A stretch of DNA of 64,000 nt. Source: Saliterribacillus persicus (GTDB lineage Bacteria > Bacillota > Bacilli > Bacillales > Amphibacillaceae). Made by a program: the position numbers and the translations under genes. The stretch's first letter is position 1; each line of letters begins with the position of its first letter. The stretch spans positions 248,001 to 312,000 of the forward strand of contig NZ_QPJJ01000002.1 in the NCBI RefSeq assembly GCF_003337485.1, in the 5' to 3' direction. This document shows, in pieces, positions 36,619 to 46,257 of this stretch. The notes beneath the pieces are model-generated. The model searched no databases, was not told the origin of the DNA, and saw only the letters and a list, made by a program, of their open reading frames with translations.

Positions 36619-38154
36619 TTATTCATCTCCAGGTATATAATCGAAGTATTCAAAATGCGCAGGTGCAGTCGATACCTTTCCATTTCCAGTTGCATACATT
36701 GCAAAATATAGACCAGTAAATCCTCCAGCAACTTGTGTAGATAGCAAGGACGTCTCACCTCTACCGAACAACTCCATTTCACCATTTGTTTTTGTAAAGC
36801 TAAAAGCAAAGTCCATAGCTGTTGCCTTTACTGTCAACACGACGCTAGAATCGTCATACTCCAATTCCTTTTCTACCTTCCATAAACTTCCGACACAACG
36901 ACGAAATAGAAGAATAGATTTTCCATCTTTCAATGTTTTGGCAATTTCATAGTGGTGATTTTCGTTCATAAATATCGTTAATCCAGCTTCTTCTCCTTCA
37001 TTTCTTGGAATAAACTCCATCAATGTAGAAACCTCACAGTTGAAATGTTGCTGTCTACGACCAATAAAAGCAGGTGATTCTAAATCATTGAGTGAGCAAG
37101 CCTGACCATGCAGTGTTAACGCTCCTTTCTTTTCCGTTAGTGACCAAGAATTCTTCTGTGGATTTCGGTAAAAATTCCAAACTGGTGAGAGTGAATCATT
37201 ATCAAACTCTTCTTTTTGTTGCCATGGAGTAGGATTACCTAGTGGAAGTAATTTTGAATCATGCTCCACTTTAGCCCGGCCATTTTCTCCAATTATTGGC
37301 CATCCTTCTTCAGACCATTCAACAGGAGCTAGATTCGTTTCACGACCTAGATGATGAACTTTGGTGCTTTTAACAGGTCTAAAACCTAAGAACACCGCCC
37401 ACCAAGATCCATCAGTGGCTTCGATTAAATCAGCATGACCGGTTGCTTGAATCGTCAGCTTCGTGCTTCGATTGGATAGGATTGGATTATCTGGGCTACT
37501 TTCAAATTGGCCATTTGCATTTCTACTTCTAGCAATTGTTACCATATGTCCATATTCTGTTCCACCTTCCGCAACCAATAAGTAATACCAGTCATTAATT
37601 TTATATAAATGAGGACCCTCAGGAGAACTTCCGCCTGTTCCCTCCCAAATTAACTTACTTTCACTTACTAGTTGTCCTGATTCAATATCTAATTCCGCTT
37701 GTAATATCCCTTCAGGACCAAAACCAGGAAAAGCACTCGCGGTAAGATATACTTTACCGTCATCATCAAAAAACAGAGATGGATCAAACCCTGCAAACCC
37801 ATCAATCGTGACAGGTTCTGACCAAGGGCCTTCTGCACGATCTGCCCATACATAAAAATTTTTTTGAGTTGTTACATTTAATGCGATTATGTAAAATCGT
37901 CCCTTGTGATGGCGAATGGTTGGGGCATATATTCCCTGCGATACCGTATAAGAATGGAGACGTTTTAGTGGTAGCTGACTTTCACGTGTCAGTACATGAC
38001 CAATTTGTTCCCAATCAACTAAATTTTTGCTATGAAATATCGGTATTCCGGGGAAGTATTCAAATGAACTAGTGACTAAATAATAATCTCCACCCACTTT
38101 GCACACACTAGGATCTGGATGAAAGCCTTTAAGTACTGGGTTTTTATAATTCAT
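36619..38154 (-). CDS. Glycoside hydrolase family 43 (beta-xylosidase/arabinofuranosidase)
   Basis: 511 residues, SD AAGGAG before ATG 38154, no signal peptide. The five-bladed propeller starts with the general base Asp14 in FHPDPSV, the transition-state aspartate is Asp123 in FDPS, and the general acid is Glu178 in SSPEGPH. A C-terminal concanavalin-like sandwich (about 320-510) is typical of xylosidases in this family. It should act inside the cell on xylose- or arabinose-containing oligosaccharides. It is first in the operon, divergent from the AraC regulator. Confidence 0.92.
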   Translation of the reverse strand: MNYKNPVLKGFHPDPSVCKVGGDYYLVTSSFEYFPGIPIFHSKNLVDWEQIGHVLTRESQLPLKRLHSYTVSQGIYAPTIRHHKGRFYIIALNVTTQKNFYVWADRAEGPWSEPVTIDGFAGFDPSLFFDDDGKVYLTASAFPGFGPEGILQAELDIESGQLVSESKLIWEGTGGSSPEGPHLYKINDWYYLLVAEGGTEYGHMVTIARSRNANGQFESSPDNPILSNRSTKLTIQATGHADLIEATDGSWWAVFLGFRPVKSTKVHHLGRETNLAPVEWSEEGWPIIGENGRAKVEHDSKLLPLGNPTPWQQKEEFDNDSLSPVWNFYRNPQKNSWSLTEKKGALTLHGQACSLNDLESPAFIGRRQQHFNCEVSTLMEFIPRNEGEEAGLTIFMNENHHYEIAKTLKDGKSILLFRRCVGSLWKVEKELEYDDSSVVLTVKATAMDFAFSFTKTNGEMELFGRGETSLLSTQVAGGFTGLYFAMYATGNGKVSTAPAHFEYFDYIPGDE

Positions 38155-38189
38155 ACTGCCAACTCTCCTTAAAAAATTATAAATACTAT

Positions 38190-38203
38190 ATAAAGCGTTT
38201 ACA
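38190..38203. promoter_or_regulatory. cre-like site in the GH43/AraC divergent promoter region
   Basis: On the minus strand it reads TGTAAACGCTTTAT, close to the CcpA operator consensus, 36 bases upstream of the GH43 start. Confidence 0.6.
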
Positions 38204-38351
38204 TATTTTACTTATCTCTATTATCAGAATCCATATAACTTTAACCATTACTAACTATGTTTCATGTTATATTAACATTGCTTTTTAAATTGTTATGGTA
38301 TTTTCGTGACTATTTTAGTATAATTAAGTACAAACAAGCTTTTTTTAGGAG

Positions 38352-39611
38352 ATGGTTCTGATTAATAACGACAATTACTCCATAGAAGACAAGTGCACCC
38401 TCTTAAAAGAAACATTTGATTTACCTGTTTTCTTCGTCAACCCTGAAGGTAAGGTTATTCATAAAGATGACAATGCTGTTGGACCAAACCCTCTATATGA
38501 AAATCAAAAAGATATGCTCTTTAACCCATTGAGCTTAAATCCTAGTAAAAATTTGCATTTTCCAGTAATTAAGAAATCTGCATTTTCCGAAAAACTTGTA
38601 TTAATAAGTGTGCTTCAAGAGGAAGTACTTCTGGGGACATTGCTTATAGGTCCTTCTCTTCCCTTTACTTTATCTGAAGATGTGATAAGTGGCATTATCA
38701 ATGACTGGGAAGCTTTTTTTTATCAAGAAAAAGTGATTAGGTATTTCAAATCTTTACCGATAATTGGAACCGATAAATTAATAAATATAAGTCTATTTGC
38801 TAATCTCCTATTTAATAACAAACTACTTTCTCCGCAATCTGTAGTGATAACTGAATCTGCCGAAAGCGTTAAAGAAAACAAAAAAAACCAACAAATTGAC
38901 TTAGCTGTATCAGAAAATTTACAATCTAACGTCTTTCATCATGATCATCTATTCGAAAAAGAAATTCTATATATTGTTAGAGAAGGTAGAGTGGAGGAGT
39001 TAAAGAGTTTTCCTATTGTGAAAGAAGAAGAGGATTATAACCTTCTTTCCAAAACTAGTTATCTTCGATCAGTCAAATATCATATCATTACTTTAATTAC
39101 CTTAGTTTCTAGAGCTTCTATTGAAGGTGGACTTCACGAAGAAATTGCTTTTTCTTTACATGATAGATTTATTCTACAACTGGAGGAATTGAAAAGATTA
39201 GATGACATTAGAAGTTTAGCCAAAGACGTTCTTTTTACGTATACTGAAAAAGTCAAGCAAGTCAATGATGAACGTTTTTCTAGGACGATTACCGTTTGTA
39301 AAGATTATATTTTCAAGCATATTTATGAAGAAATTAGCCATGACGATATAGCTAATAAGGTTGAACTAAACCCTAAATACTTGTCGCGTCTATTTAAGAA
39401 AGAAGTAGGAATAACTGTTAACGAATATATTCAACAGAAAAAAATAGACGAAGCAAAAAAAATATTAGCTTACAGCAAAACTCCAATCTCAGAGATTTTT
39501 TCTCTTTTAAATTATAATGACCAAAGTTACTTTACTAAAGTTTTCAAAAAAACAGTAGGAATAACTCCAAAACAATATAGAGAAAAGCATCATTTACTTG
39601 AGAAAAAGTAA
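38352..39611 (+). CDS. AraC-family transcriptional regulator of the glycoside locus
   Basis: 419 residues. The C-terminal 95 residues hold two helix-turn-helix units (ISHDDIANKVELNPKYLSRL and ISEIFSLLNYNDQSYFTKVF with the terminal GITPKQYREK). The N-terminal 300 residues match no domain I recognise; the first half alternates strands and helices, like a small-molecule sensor. It is divergent from the GH43 operon and probably activates it when the inducer sugar is present. The start is odd: AGGAG abuts ATG 38352 with no spacer, so translation may begin at a nearby rare codon such as CTG 38358. Confidence 0.88.
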   Translation: MVLINNDNYSIEDKCTLLKETFDLPVFFVNPEGKVIHKDDNAVGPNPLYENQKDMLFNPLSLNPSKNLHFPVIKKSAFSEKLVLISVLQEEVLLGTLLIGPSLPFTLSEDVISGIINDWEAFFYQEKVIRYFKSLPIIGTDKLINISLFANLLFNNKLLSPQSVVITESAESVKENKKNQQIDLAVSENLQSNVFHHDHLFEKEILYIVREGRVEELKSFPIVKEEEDYNLLSKTSYLRSVKYHIITLITLVSRASIEGGLHEEIAFSLHDRFILQLEELKRLDDIRSLAKDVLFTYTEKVKQVNDERFSRTITVCKDYIFKHIYEEISHDDIANKVELNPKYLSRLFKKEVGITVNEYIQQKKIDEAKKILAYSKTPISEIFSLLNYNDQSYFTKVFKKTVGITPKQYREKHHLLEKK

Positions 39612-39710
39612 CCCTGGGCAGTGTTTACTTTTAACTTATCCATTTCACATTAGGTATCTTTCCTTCAAAATTGAGGGTACTGCGCCATAAATATTCAAAC
39701 TTACAGAATG

Positions 39711-39746
39711 AAAATAAATGTGTAGCTTTTGCTACACATTTATTTA
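39711..39746. terminator. Bidirectional terminator between araC-like gene and paiB
   Basis: Perfect 15-bp stem AAATAAATGTGTAGC/GCTACACATTTATTT around TTTT. A-run on one side and T-rich arm on the other serve both converging genes. Confidence 0.85.
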
Positions 39747-39788
39747 AAGAAAAAGTATTTTTTCAAGTTAGCTAACCCTTGAGAAGCT

Positions 39789-40397
39789 TTATTTCAAATT
39801 TGCCTTCATTAAAGTGGCAATCTGTTTCTCATCAGTATTTGAAATTTGTTCTAATTGATTAATAACCCGCTCTCGTCGCTCTATGGAATGGTTCTGGCTT
39901 AATTTAGATTTCCCTTCTATTCTTTTGATCTTTACTTTGAACCCCTGAACACCTTTGCTCATACCCTGAAGAAACTTAGTGTCTAAATCCTGCAAGCTGT
40001 AAGAACTATCAGGGTCTTCATATTTTAATACCATTTCATTTAAGGAATCTTTTAACTCATCTTCAGCCTCTAAAAGCTCAATTTCTCCATATACATGTAC
40101 TGTTACATAGTTCCATGTTGGAACTGCTTTATTTGTTTCATACCATGATGGAGAGATATAACAATGAGGACCATGAAAAATAGCTAGTACTGTCTGGTTT
40201 TTGAGATCTTCCCACTGAGGATTTGGACGAGCAAAGTGTCCATATAAGTATGTATTTTCTTTATTTAATATTAACGGTAAGTGCGTTGCAAATGGCATCC
40301 CACTATGTTGAGAAATCAGAGTAGCAAAACTATGTTGATTTATAATCTCGTAATTTGTTGTTTCATCATTAATCTTAAAGTGATTTGGAATGTACAT
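39789..40397 (-). CDS. paiB: PaiB-family FMN-binding-like regulator
   Basis: 202 residues, SD AAAGGTGG before ATG 40397. The pattern [42 protein letters not shown] and [12 protein letters not shown] is that of PaiB, a split-barrel protein described in Bacillus subtilis as a negative regulator of sporulation and protease genes together with PaiA. It is last in a marR-paiA-paiB operon. The molecular function of the family is poorly known, and FMN binding is inferred from the fold. Confidence 0.88.
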   Translation of the reverse strand: MYIPNHFKINDETTNYEIINQHSFATLISQHSGMPFATHLPLILNKENTYLYGHFARPNPQWEDLKNQTVLAIFHGPHCYISPSWYETNKAVPTWNYVTVHVYGEIELLEAEDELKDSLNEMVLKYEDPDSSYSLQDLDTKFLQGMSKGVQGFKVKIKRIEGKSKLSQNHSIERRERVINQLEQISNTDEKQIATLMKANLK

Positions 40398-40417
40398 AAA
40401 AATCCACCTTTCAAAAG

Positions 40418-41414
<997 letters not shown>

Positions 41415-41434
41415 AAATACCTCCACCATTAATT

Positions 41435-41505
41435 ATTTGTTGTATTTGCAATAAAAATAATATGTATTTAATTTAACTCATATTTGTTGTATTTACAATA
41501 AAAAT
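41435..41505. repeat. Duplicated 24-bp element, likely MarR operators
   Basis: Two direct copies at 41435-41458 and 41482-41505 begin ATTTGTTGTATTT and end CAATAAAAAT, differing at one base (G or A before CAA). Each contains the arms TTGT...(A/G)CAA. Starts are 47 bases apart, about 4.5 helical turns. They lie immediately upstream of the marR start. Confidence 0.65.
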
Positions 41506-41983
41506 GTCGGGGAATTTATTTGCTCTATTCTTTTAAGTCCCATTTTTTTCATTTGGTCATGCAACAGTATCGCATAGATAATCTCTCGAAAGTATCATAT
41601 AGGGACTGAAAAGCAGAGGTTTTACAATTAATATTCAAGGTGTAAGGAAATTTATAGCTAGATAGCAATAAAAAAAGTTCTGATGAAACCAAAAACATCA
41701 CTGAAACACCATATTAATAAGTGGGTTCTTGTTAAAGTAGTAATATAAACGAATTGTGTGGGGGGTGGAACTTGATAAATTAGTTATGGTAAATCATTTT
41801 AATACGAAGAGTAGAGACACGTAATCGCATTTTTTTGGAAGTTTGGAATGGAAAAAATTCAATATTTGAAGGAATTATTTTAAATTAGAAACTTAGTGTT
41901 TGCATCAAGTCAAGGATCAATTTTAATCTTCCGTTTTAAGGATTGGTTCAAAGGTATTTTTTAAATTAACAAGGAGGGAAAAG
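41506..41983. other. Intergenic region upstream of the mgsA-like gene
   Basis: About 480 bases with no credible open frame and no clear hairpin or repeat. I see nothing I can name in it. Confidence 0.4.
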
Positions 41984-42451
41984 ATGAATATCGCCTTAAT
42001 TGCCCATGATAATAGCAAAGAAAAAATGATACAGTTTACAAGAGCATATCAACGGTACCTGGAAAAGCACAATTTATATGCAACTGGTACTACAGGTGCT
42101 CGTATTCAACAAAAAGTAAAGTTAGACATCCACCTCTTTCGCTCAGGTCCACTTGGTGGTGACCAAGAAATAGGGGCAATGGCAGCTAATAACGAGTTGG
42201 ATATGGTTATATTTTTTCGTGACCCTTTAACACCTCAACCACATGACCCGGGTATATCTGCTTTAATGAGGCTATGTGATGTGTATGATATACCGTTAGC
42301 TACAAATATGGGGTCAGCGGAAATTCTTATTCGATCTTTAGATCGAGGAGATTTAGAGTGGCGTAATGTAATTCGTGAAGATAAGGAAAAAGAACTCTTG
42401 AAAAAAAGTTTGTTTTTTGAGTCCGTTAAATCTAATATATTCCATTATTAA
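41984..42451 (+). CDS. Methylglyoxal synthase homologue with altered active site
   Basis: 155 residues, SD AAGGAGGG before ATG 41984. It has clear MgsA motifs: GTTG (35-38), [14 protein letters not shown] and [13 protein letters not shown]. With an 11-residue offset to the Escherichia coli enzyme, His8, Asp9, Asp60, Asp80 and His87 are kept, but the position of the catalytic Asp101 is Gly90 (HDPG). The usual ATN(V/A)ATA reads ATNMGSA. The fold is retained, but conversion of dihydroxyacetone phosphate to methylglyoxal may be weak or lost. It stands alone, where Bacillus mgsA usually sits in a larger cluster. Gene symbol withheld for this reason. Confidence 0.85.
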   Translation: MNIALIAHDNSKEKMIQFTRAYQRYLEKHNLYATGTTGARIQQKVKLDIHLFRSGPLGGDQEIGAMAANNELDMVIFFRDPLTPQPHDPGISALMRLCDVYDIPLATNMGSAEILIRSLDRGDLEWRNVIREDKEKELLKKSLFFESVKSNIFHY

Positions 42452-43295
42452 AAAGTAAATAAATATGGAGTAAATTTATATCGGAATATAGGTTAAGTGG
42501 AATGTTTTACAACCCTATAATATCAAATTACTGTTTATATGGTGCTAAGTTCTAATGGAAAGGATTTCTTTAATCTTAACAGGTTTATTTGAAATGTTTG
42601 GTTTTGTAATAATAAATAAGTGGCATATGGAATGAAACATGTAGTATTTGTAATCTATAATTATTGGGTTTGGAGCTAGTTTCTCATTATTATTTTATGC
42701 AATATGGGAGGAGTTTCTTAGTGGCTCCCACTAAAAGTTAAAGTATTGATTATTTCATGAATCGGCTGGGTTGTGTTCGGTATTCTACTGGACTTAATCC
42801 AGCTTTTTTTTGATCGTTTAAGGATGGCCCATTCGATATATTCATTCGTCTTTTAAATCCTTCACAGCTTACTTTGTGGGACTTGTTTTGGATAATTTTA
42901 TTTTCTTTTTATGTTTCTCACCCAAAGATTGTACTGGTACTGCCAATCTTGACCCTAAAGGATGGTAGTGCGGCAGATTGCGCGCTCCTTTATCTCTATC
43001 TTTCCTATTAAAAATTTCATGGAAAGAATTAACGTTGGACTTTCTCAATTTTTGCTTAAAAAATCATAAAAATTATCCATGGGAATAAGGTTAATCACTA
43101 TATGCCACATCCAACTTAGATCACAAAAACTAAGCGACTTCAAGAACTATTTTAAGGGAAAATCAACATAGCACTCGTGATATAAAAGGTATAACTTCGG
43201 AATGGAACGATCTGGGAAGCAAGTAACTTTTGTCTGGAGTTCGTTTCTGTTATTTTAAGGAAGAAGCTTAAATATAACGAATTGGAGTGAACTGC
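42452..43295. other. Degraded region containing an IS3-family remnant
   Basis: About 840 bases with no intact gene. The minus strand at 42750-42948 retains pieces of an IS3-type transposase. The rest shows no frame or repeat that I can assign, and no clear terminal inverted repeats. Confidence 0.55.
42750..42948 (-). pseudogene. Remnant of IS3-family transposase OrfB C-terminus
   Basis: Translating the minus strand gives DWQYQYNLWV, then after a frameshift ENKIIQNKSHKVSC, and finally AGLSPVEYRTQPSRFMK followed by a stop. These match, in order, the conserved IS3/IS150 OrfB blocks SDQGWQYQ, LKEKGIIQSMSRKGNC and GLSPVEYRTQ. The segment that normally holds the catalytic glutamate between the second and third blocks is shortened and unrecognisable. 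The copy is dead. Confidence 0.75.
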
Positions 43296-44303
43296 ATGAC
43301 TATAAATAAAAAAATTCTTTTAGCAAAGCGACCAAAAGGATTGCCGGATAAAGATACATTCAAATTTGTTGAAACAGAGATTATTAAGCCTGAAAAAGGG
43401 GAAGTCTTGATTCGCACCCTCTATGTATCAGTAGACCCTTATATGCGTGGCAGAATGATTGATGCACCATCGTACGTTCCACCATACCAATTAGATGATG
43501 TACTTGGTGGCGGGGCTCTCGGGGAAATAGTGGAATCTAAATCAGATCAGTTTGAACAAGGTGATATTGTCTTAGGAAGCTTTGGCTGGCAAAGTTATTA
43601 TACAGCGAAGCAAGACGAAGTTCGAAAAGTAGATAAAGATATAGCACCCATCTCTACTTATTTAGGGATTTTAGGAATGACAGGACTGACCGCATATTTC
43701 GGATTGCTTGATATTGGTAAACCTAAAGAAGGGGAAACTGTTGTTATTTCTGGAGCTGCCGGTGCTGTAGGTTCCGTTGTCGGTCAAATTGCTAAAATAA
43801 AAGGCGCGCGTGTTGTTGGAATAGCTGGTACCGATGAAAAAAATCAATACCTAAAAGAAGAATTGCATTTTGATGAAGCGATCAACTATAAGACTAGCAC
43901 TAATCTCCAAGAAGATATCGCAAAAGCATGCCCGAATGGTGTAGATGTATATTTTGATAATGTTGGTGGTGAGATATCTGATGCGGTTCACACGAATTTA
44001 AATAAGTATGCACGAATTTCTGTTTGTGGTGCAATTTCAAGTTATAATTTGAAAGAAGAGGATATTGGACCGCGTATCCAAACGACACTTATTAAGAAAA
44101 GTGTTTTAATGCAGGGTTTTACAGTAGGGGATTTTGCGAACCGGTTAGCCGAAGGGTCTGAAGCACTTGCTAAGTGGCTTCAAGATGGTAAACTTAAATA
44201 CGAAGAAACAATTATTGATGGCTTCGATAATATACCGGATGCTTTCCTTGATTTATTTGAAGGAAATAATATTGGGAAGCTACTAGTGAAAGTTGATAAG
44301 TAA
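43296..44303 (+). CDS. Zinc-independent NADP-dependent medium-chain oxidoreductase (YfmJ/CurA-like)
   Basis: A longer frame opens at GTG 43287, but GGAG eight bases before ATG 43296 decides the start: 335 residues. It has VSVDPYMRGRM near the start, LGMTGLTAYFGLLDIG, and the NADP motif SGAAGAVGSVVGQIAK near 155-170. It lacks zinc-binding cysteines. This group reduces double bonds of alkenals, prostaglandin-like compounds or curcumin with NADPH and is linked to electrophile detoxification. It is monocistronic, with a terminator after it. Confidence 0.9.
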   Translation: MTINKKILLAKRPKGLPDKDTFKFVETEIIKPEKGEVLIRTLYVSVDPYMRGRMIDAPSYVPPYQLDDVLGGGALGEIVESKSDQFEQGDIVLGSFGWQSYYTAKQDEVRKVDKDIAPISTYLGILGMTGLTAYFGLLDIGKPKEGETVVISGAAGAVGSVVGQIAKIKGARVVGIAGTDEKNQYLKEELHFDEAINYKTSTNLQEDIAKACPNGVDVYFDNVGGEISDAVHTNLNKYARISVCGAISSYNLKEEDIGPRIQTTLIKKSVLMQGFTVGDFANRLAEGSEALAKWLQDGKLKYEETIIDGFDNIPDAFLDLFEGNNIGKLLVKVDK

Positions 44304-44392
44304 AGAAAAACATGTAAACTGGGCTAACTATTCAGTTTACTTGATAATAATAGAAAAGCGATCGAATGAAAATAATTCAAAGCTTTATAAAG

Positions 44393-44437
44393 GAATGCTA
44401 TACATCTATTATATGTGGTGTATAGCATTTTTTATTT
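44393..44437 (+). terminator. Terminator of the YfmJ-like oxidoreductase gene
   Basis: Arms AATGCTATAC and GTATAGCATT form a 10-bp stem followed by TTTTTTATTT. Confidence 0.8.
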
Positions 44438-44593
44438 CCTGTAATTATTTTCCTATTCGAAATCTTATTGGTAGTCACTTACAAAAAGGATCTATTTATG
44501 GTATATTTTTACTGTTTATCAGTAAAATTGTTAGCACCTATATTAAAAATCGCTTCTGAAGTTTATTTATTTTTTGAAAGTGAGGGATTTGGT

Positions 44594-44872
44594 ATGAAAA
44601 AATCTTTTCTAAGTTTTATTGGTGGTTTCTTACTAACAGTTTCAATTAGTGTAGTCTTACTACTTATTTTTAGCATTTTGCTATATATCAAGCAAATAGA
44701 AAACGTTGTATTGTGGAAGGAGTTTTTTACGATTTATAATTTCAGATCAGATGCTTCTGGGGGATTTGAATTTAATATCATCATGGAAGGACTAATACCG
44801 TTTGGAATTATTGGTGGAATACTCTCGATTGGGCTTAAGAATATGCTTACAAAAGGTGTTGTACTTAAATAG
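44594..44872 (+). CDS. Small two-helix membrane protein, function unknown
   Basis: The frame is open from 44468, but SD-like GAGGG before ATG 44594 and the signal-like start MKKSFLSFIGGFLLTVSISV support 92 residues. One hydrophobic helix at about 8-32 and another near 68-85 (GLIPFGIIGGILSIGL) flank a polar loop. I do not recognise the family. It has no operon partners. Confidence 0.6.
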   Translation: MKKSFLSFIGGFLLTVSISVVLLLIFSILLYIKQIENVVLWKEFFTIYNFRSDASGGFEFNIIMEGLIPFGIIGGILSIGLKNMLTKGVVLK

Positions 44873-45045
44873 AAAGCATTCCAAATATTTAAAAGAGAAT
44901 TGATTAAATACAAAAACTCATTTTTCTTTTCCTAGATTTACTCCTATTTCAATCTCTCAAATAGAATATTAAAAAAACAATTATCACTTATAGAGTTTTG
45001 AGATGATTTCGATGATTTTATTATGATTAATTCATCCTTCAGTTG

Positions 45046-45465
45046 TTACATCCCCAGCATGGGTAGATGTTTTCGTGTATGGTAAGTGCCAGCTAATACT
45101 ATACATTGTTTTAATTCATCTACTGGTATCTCTTCATTTTCCAAAAAGACAATCGCTCGATTTCCTTCATAGTTGAATAAATCTCCAAATATTTCTTTAA
45201 AGGTTTCAACAAGGTTTGTATTACAATTAAAATACATCGCATATTGCTCTGGGGATGACTGTTTCCAACCAATCCTAATTGTGCTTCCCTTTTTGGTGAT
45301 GTAGCTAGGTTCTCCCCATTTTAGTGTCTCCTCTACTTTTTCGATATTTTCTACTTCTACAGCTGTTTCTAAAATTAGTTGACGAAGAAACAATAGCTTC
45401 TTTTGAATATTTGCAGGATACTGTTTGAATATTGCTTCAACCTTGGAATTTTCAATTGGATACAT
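45046..45465 (-). CDS. DUF1801 family protein
   Basis: 139 residues, SD AGAGGGG before ATG 45465. LRQLILETAVEVENIEKVEETLKWGEPSY and the later MYFNCNTNLVETFKEIFG fit the DUF1801/YdhG-like small alpha-beta fold. The function of the family is unknown. Monocistronic. Confidence 0.82.
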   Translation of the reverse strand: MYPIENSKVEAIFKQYPANIQKKLLFLRQLILETAVEVENIEKVEETLKWGEPSYITKKGSTIRIGWKQSSPEQYAMYFNCNTNLVETFKEIFGDLFNYEGNRAIVFLENEEIPVDELKQCIVLAGTYHTRKHLPMLGM

Positions 45466-45613
45466 AAATCAGTCACCCCTCTTTATTTTTATAATCTTTT
45501 ACGATTTTCAAATCTTTAAATAGAAGAAAGTGCAGAGAGACTATTCTTTCACTTGCATTTGTTGTCTCTCCTTTACCTTCAAACATGCTAAGATATGAAC
45601 CGCATCAAACTAG

Positions 45614-46195
45614 CTATTTTATCGCGATATATATTTCTGCTTGCCCATCATTTGGATCGATACCATTTGGATAATATTCAAAATCACCTGTAAATGCTCG
45701 CTCAACCCCTTTTTGCCTGGACCATTGCCAAATGTTAGCCCATGCACGTTGCACTACTTCTATAATCGGTCCACGCTCTGTCACAAATACTGCATACTTT
45801 GCAGCAGGAACAGTAAAAGTTGTTATGCTATCAAGATCGGGCACTTGTACCTCATCTTGTACCTTAACTCCAACCATTACTTCATAGCTTCCAAGATCCA
45901 TTTCTTCATAATCGAAGTAACAGCTATAATGCCCACTCTCTTTTATATCAGCACCTAATTCGCCAGCAATATTTTCAATAAAAAACTTTTCAAACAATTG
46001 GCCAATTTTCCCGTCGTTTCTTAATTCAGCTTCATTAGAAGTGACCGCACTAATTCCAGCCAGCGTAAAGGAAGGTAGGGTTTCGATACGATTTGGTTTC
46101 AAGTGTGGTCCAATGTTCTTCTCTTCGGATGAGCTCCCTTTCCCCTCATTCAAACTTTCTTTTTTATTTCCTACTAAGTCATTTTGTTTCATCAC
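45614..46195 (-). CDS. GyrI-like/AraC effector-binding domain protein
   Basis: 193 residues from GTG 46195 (SD AAAGGAG eight bases upstream). The first 35 residues are a polar tail; the rest (IETLPSFTLAGISAV ... YEVMVGVKV ... ITTFTVPAAKYAVFVTERGP ... YYPNGIDPNDGQAEIYIAIK) is a two-repeat SOUL/GyrI fold, the effector-binding domain found in AraC and MerR regulators, here without a DNA-binding part. Such proteins bind small molecules or counter toxins. It follows the WYL regulator by 62 bases and is probably controlled by it. Confidence 0.8.
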   Translation of the reverse strand: MMKQNDLVGNKKESLNEGKGSSSEEKNIGPHLKPNRIETLPSFTLAGISAVTSNEAELRNDGKIGQLFEKFFIENIAGELGADIKESGHYSCYFDYEEMDLGSYEVMVGVKVQDEVQVPDLDSITTFTVPAAKYAVFVTERGPIIEVVQRAWANIWQWSRQKGVERAFTGDFEYYPNGIDPNDGQAEIYIAIK

Positions 46196-46257
46196 TAATC
46201 ATTCTCCTTTTACTTGGAATGAGATTAGTATAAAACAATAAACCTGACAACTGTTTG

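Noticed and set aside
42980-43295. Possible left part of the IS element
   Set aside because: No terminal inverted repeats or further transposase blocks could be recognised there.
44293-44559. 88-codon frame overlapping the oxidoreductase end
   Set aside because: It runs through the terminator hairpin of the oxidoreductase gene and overlaps both neighbours.
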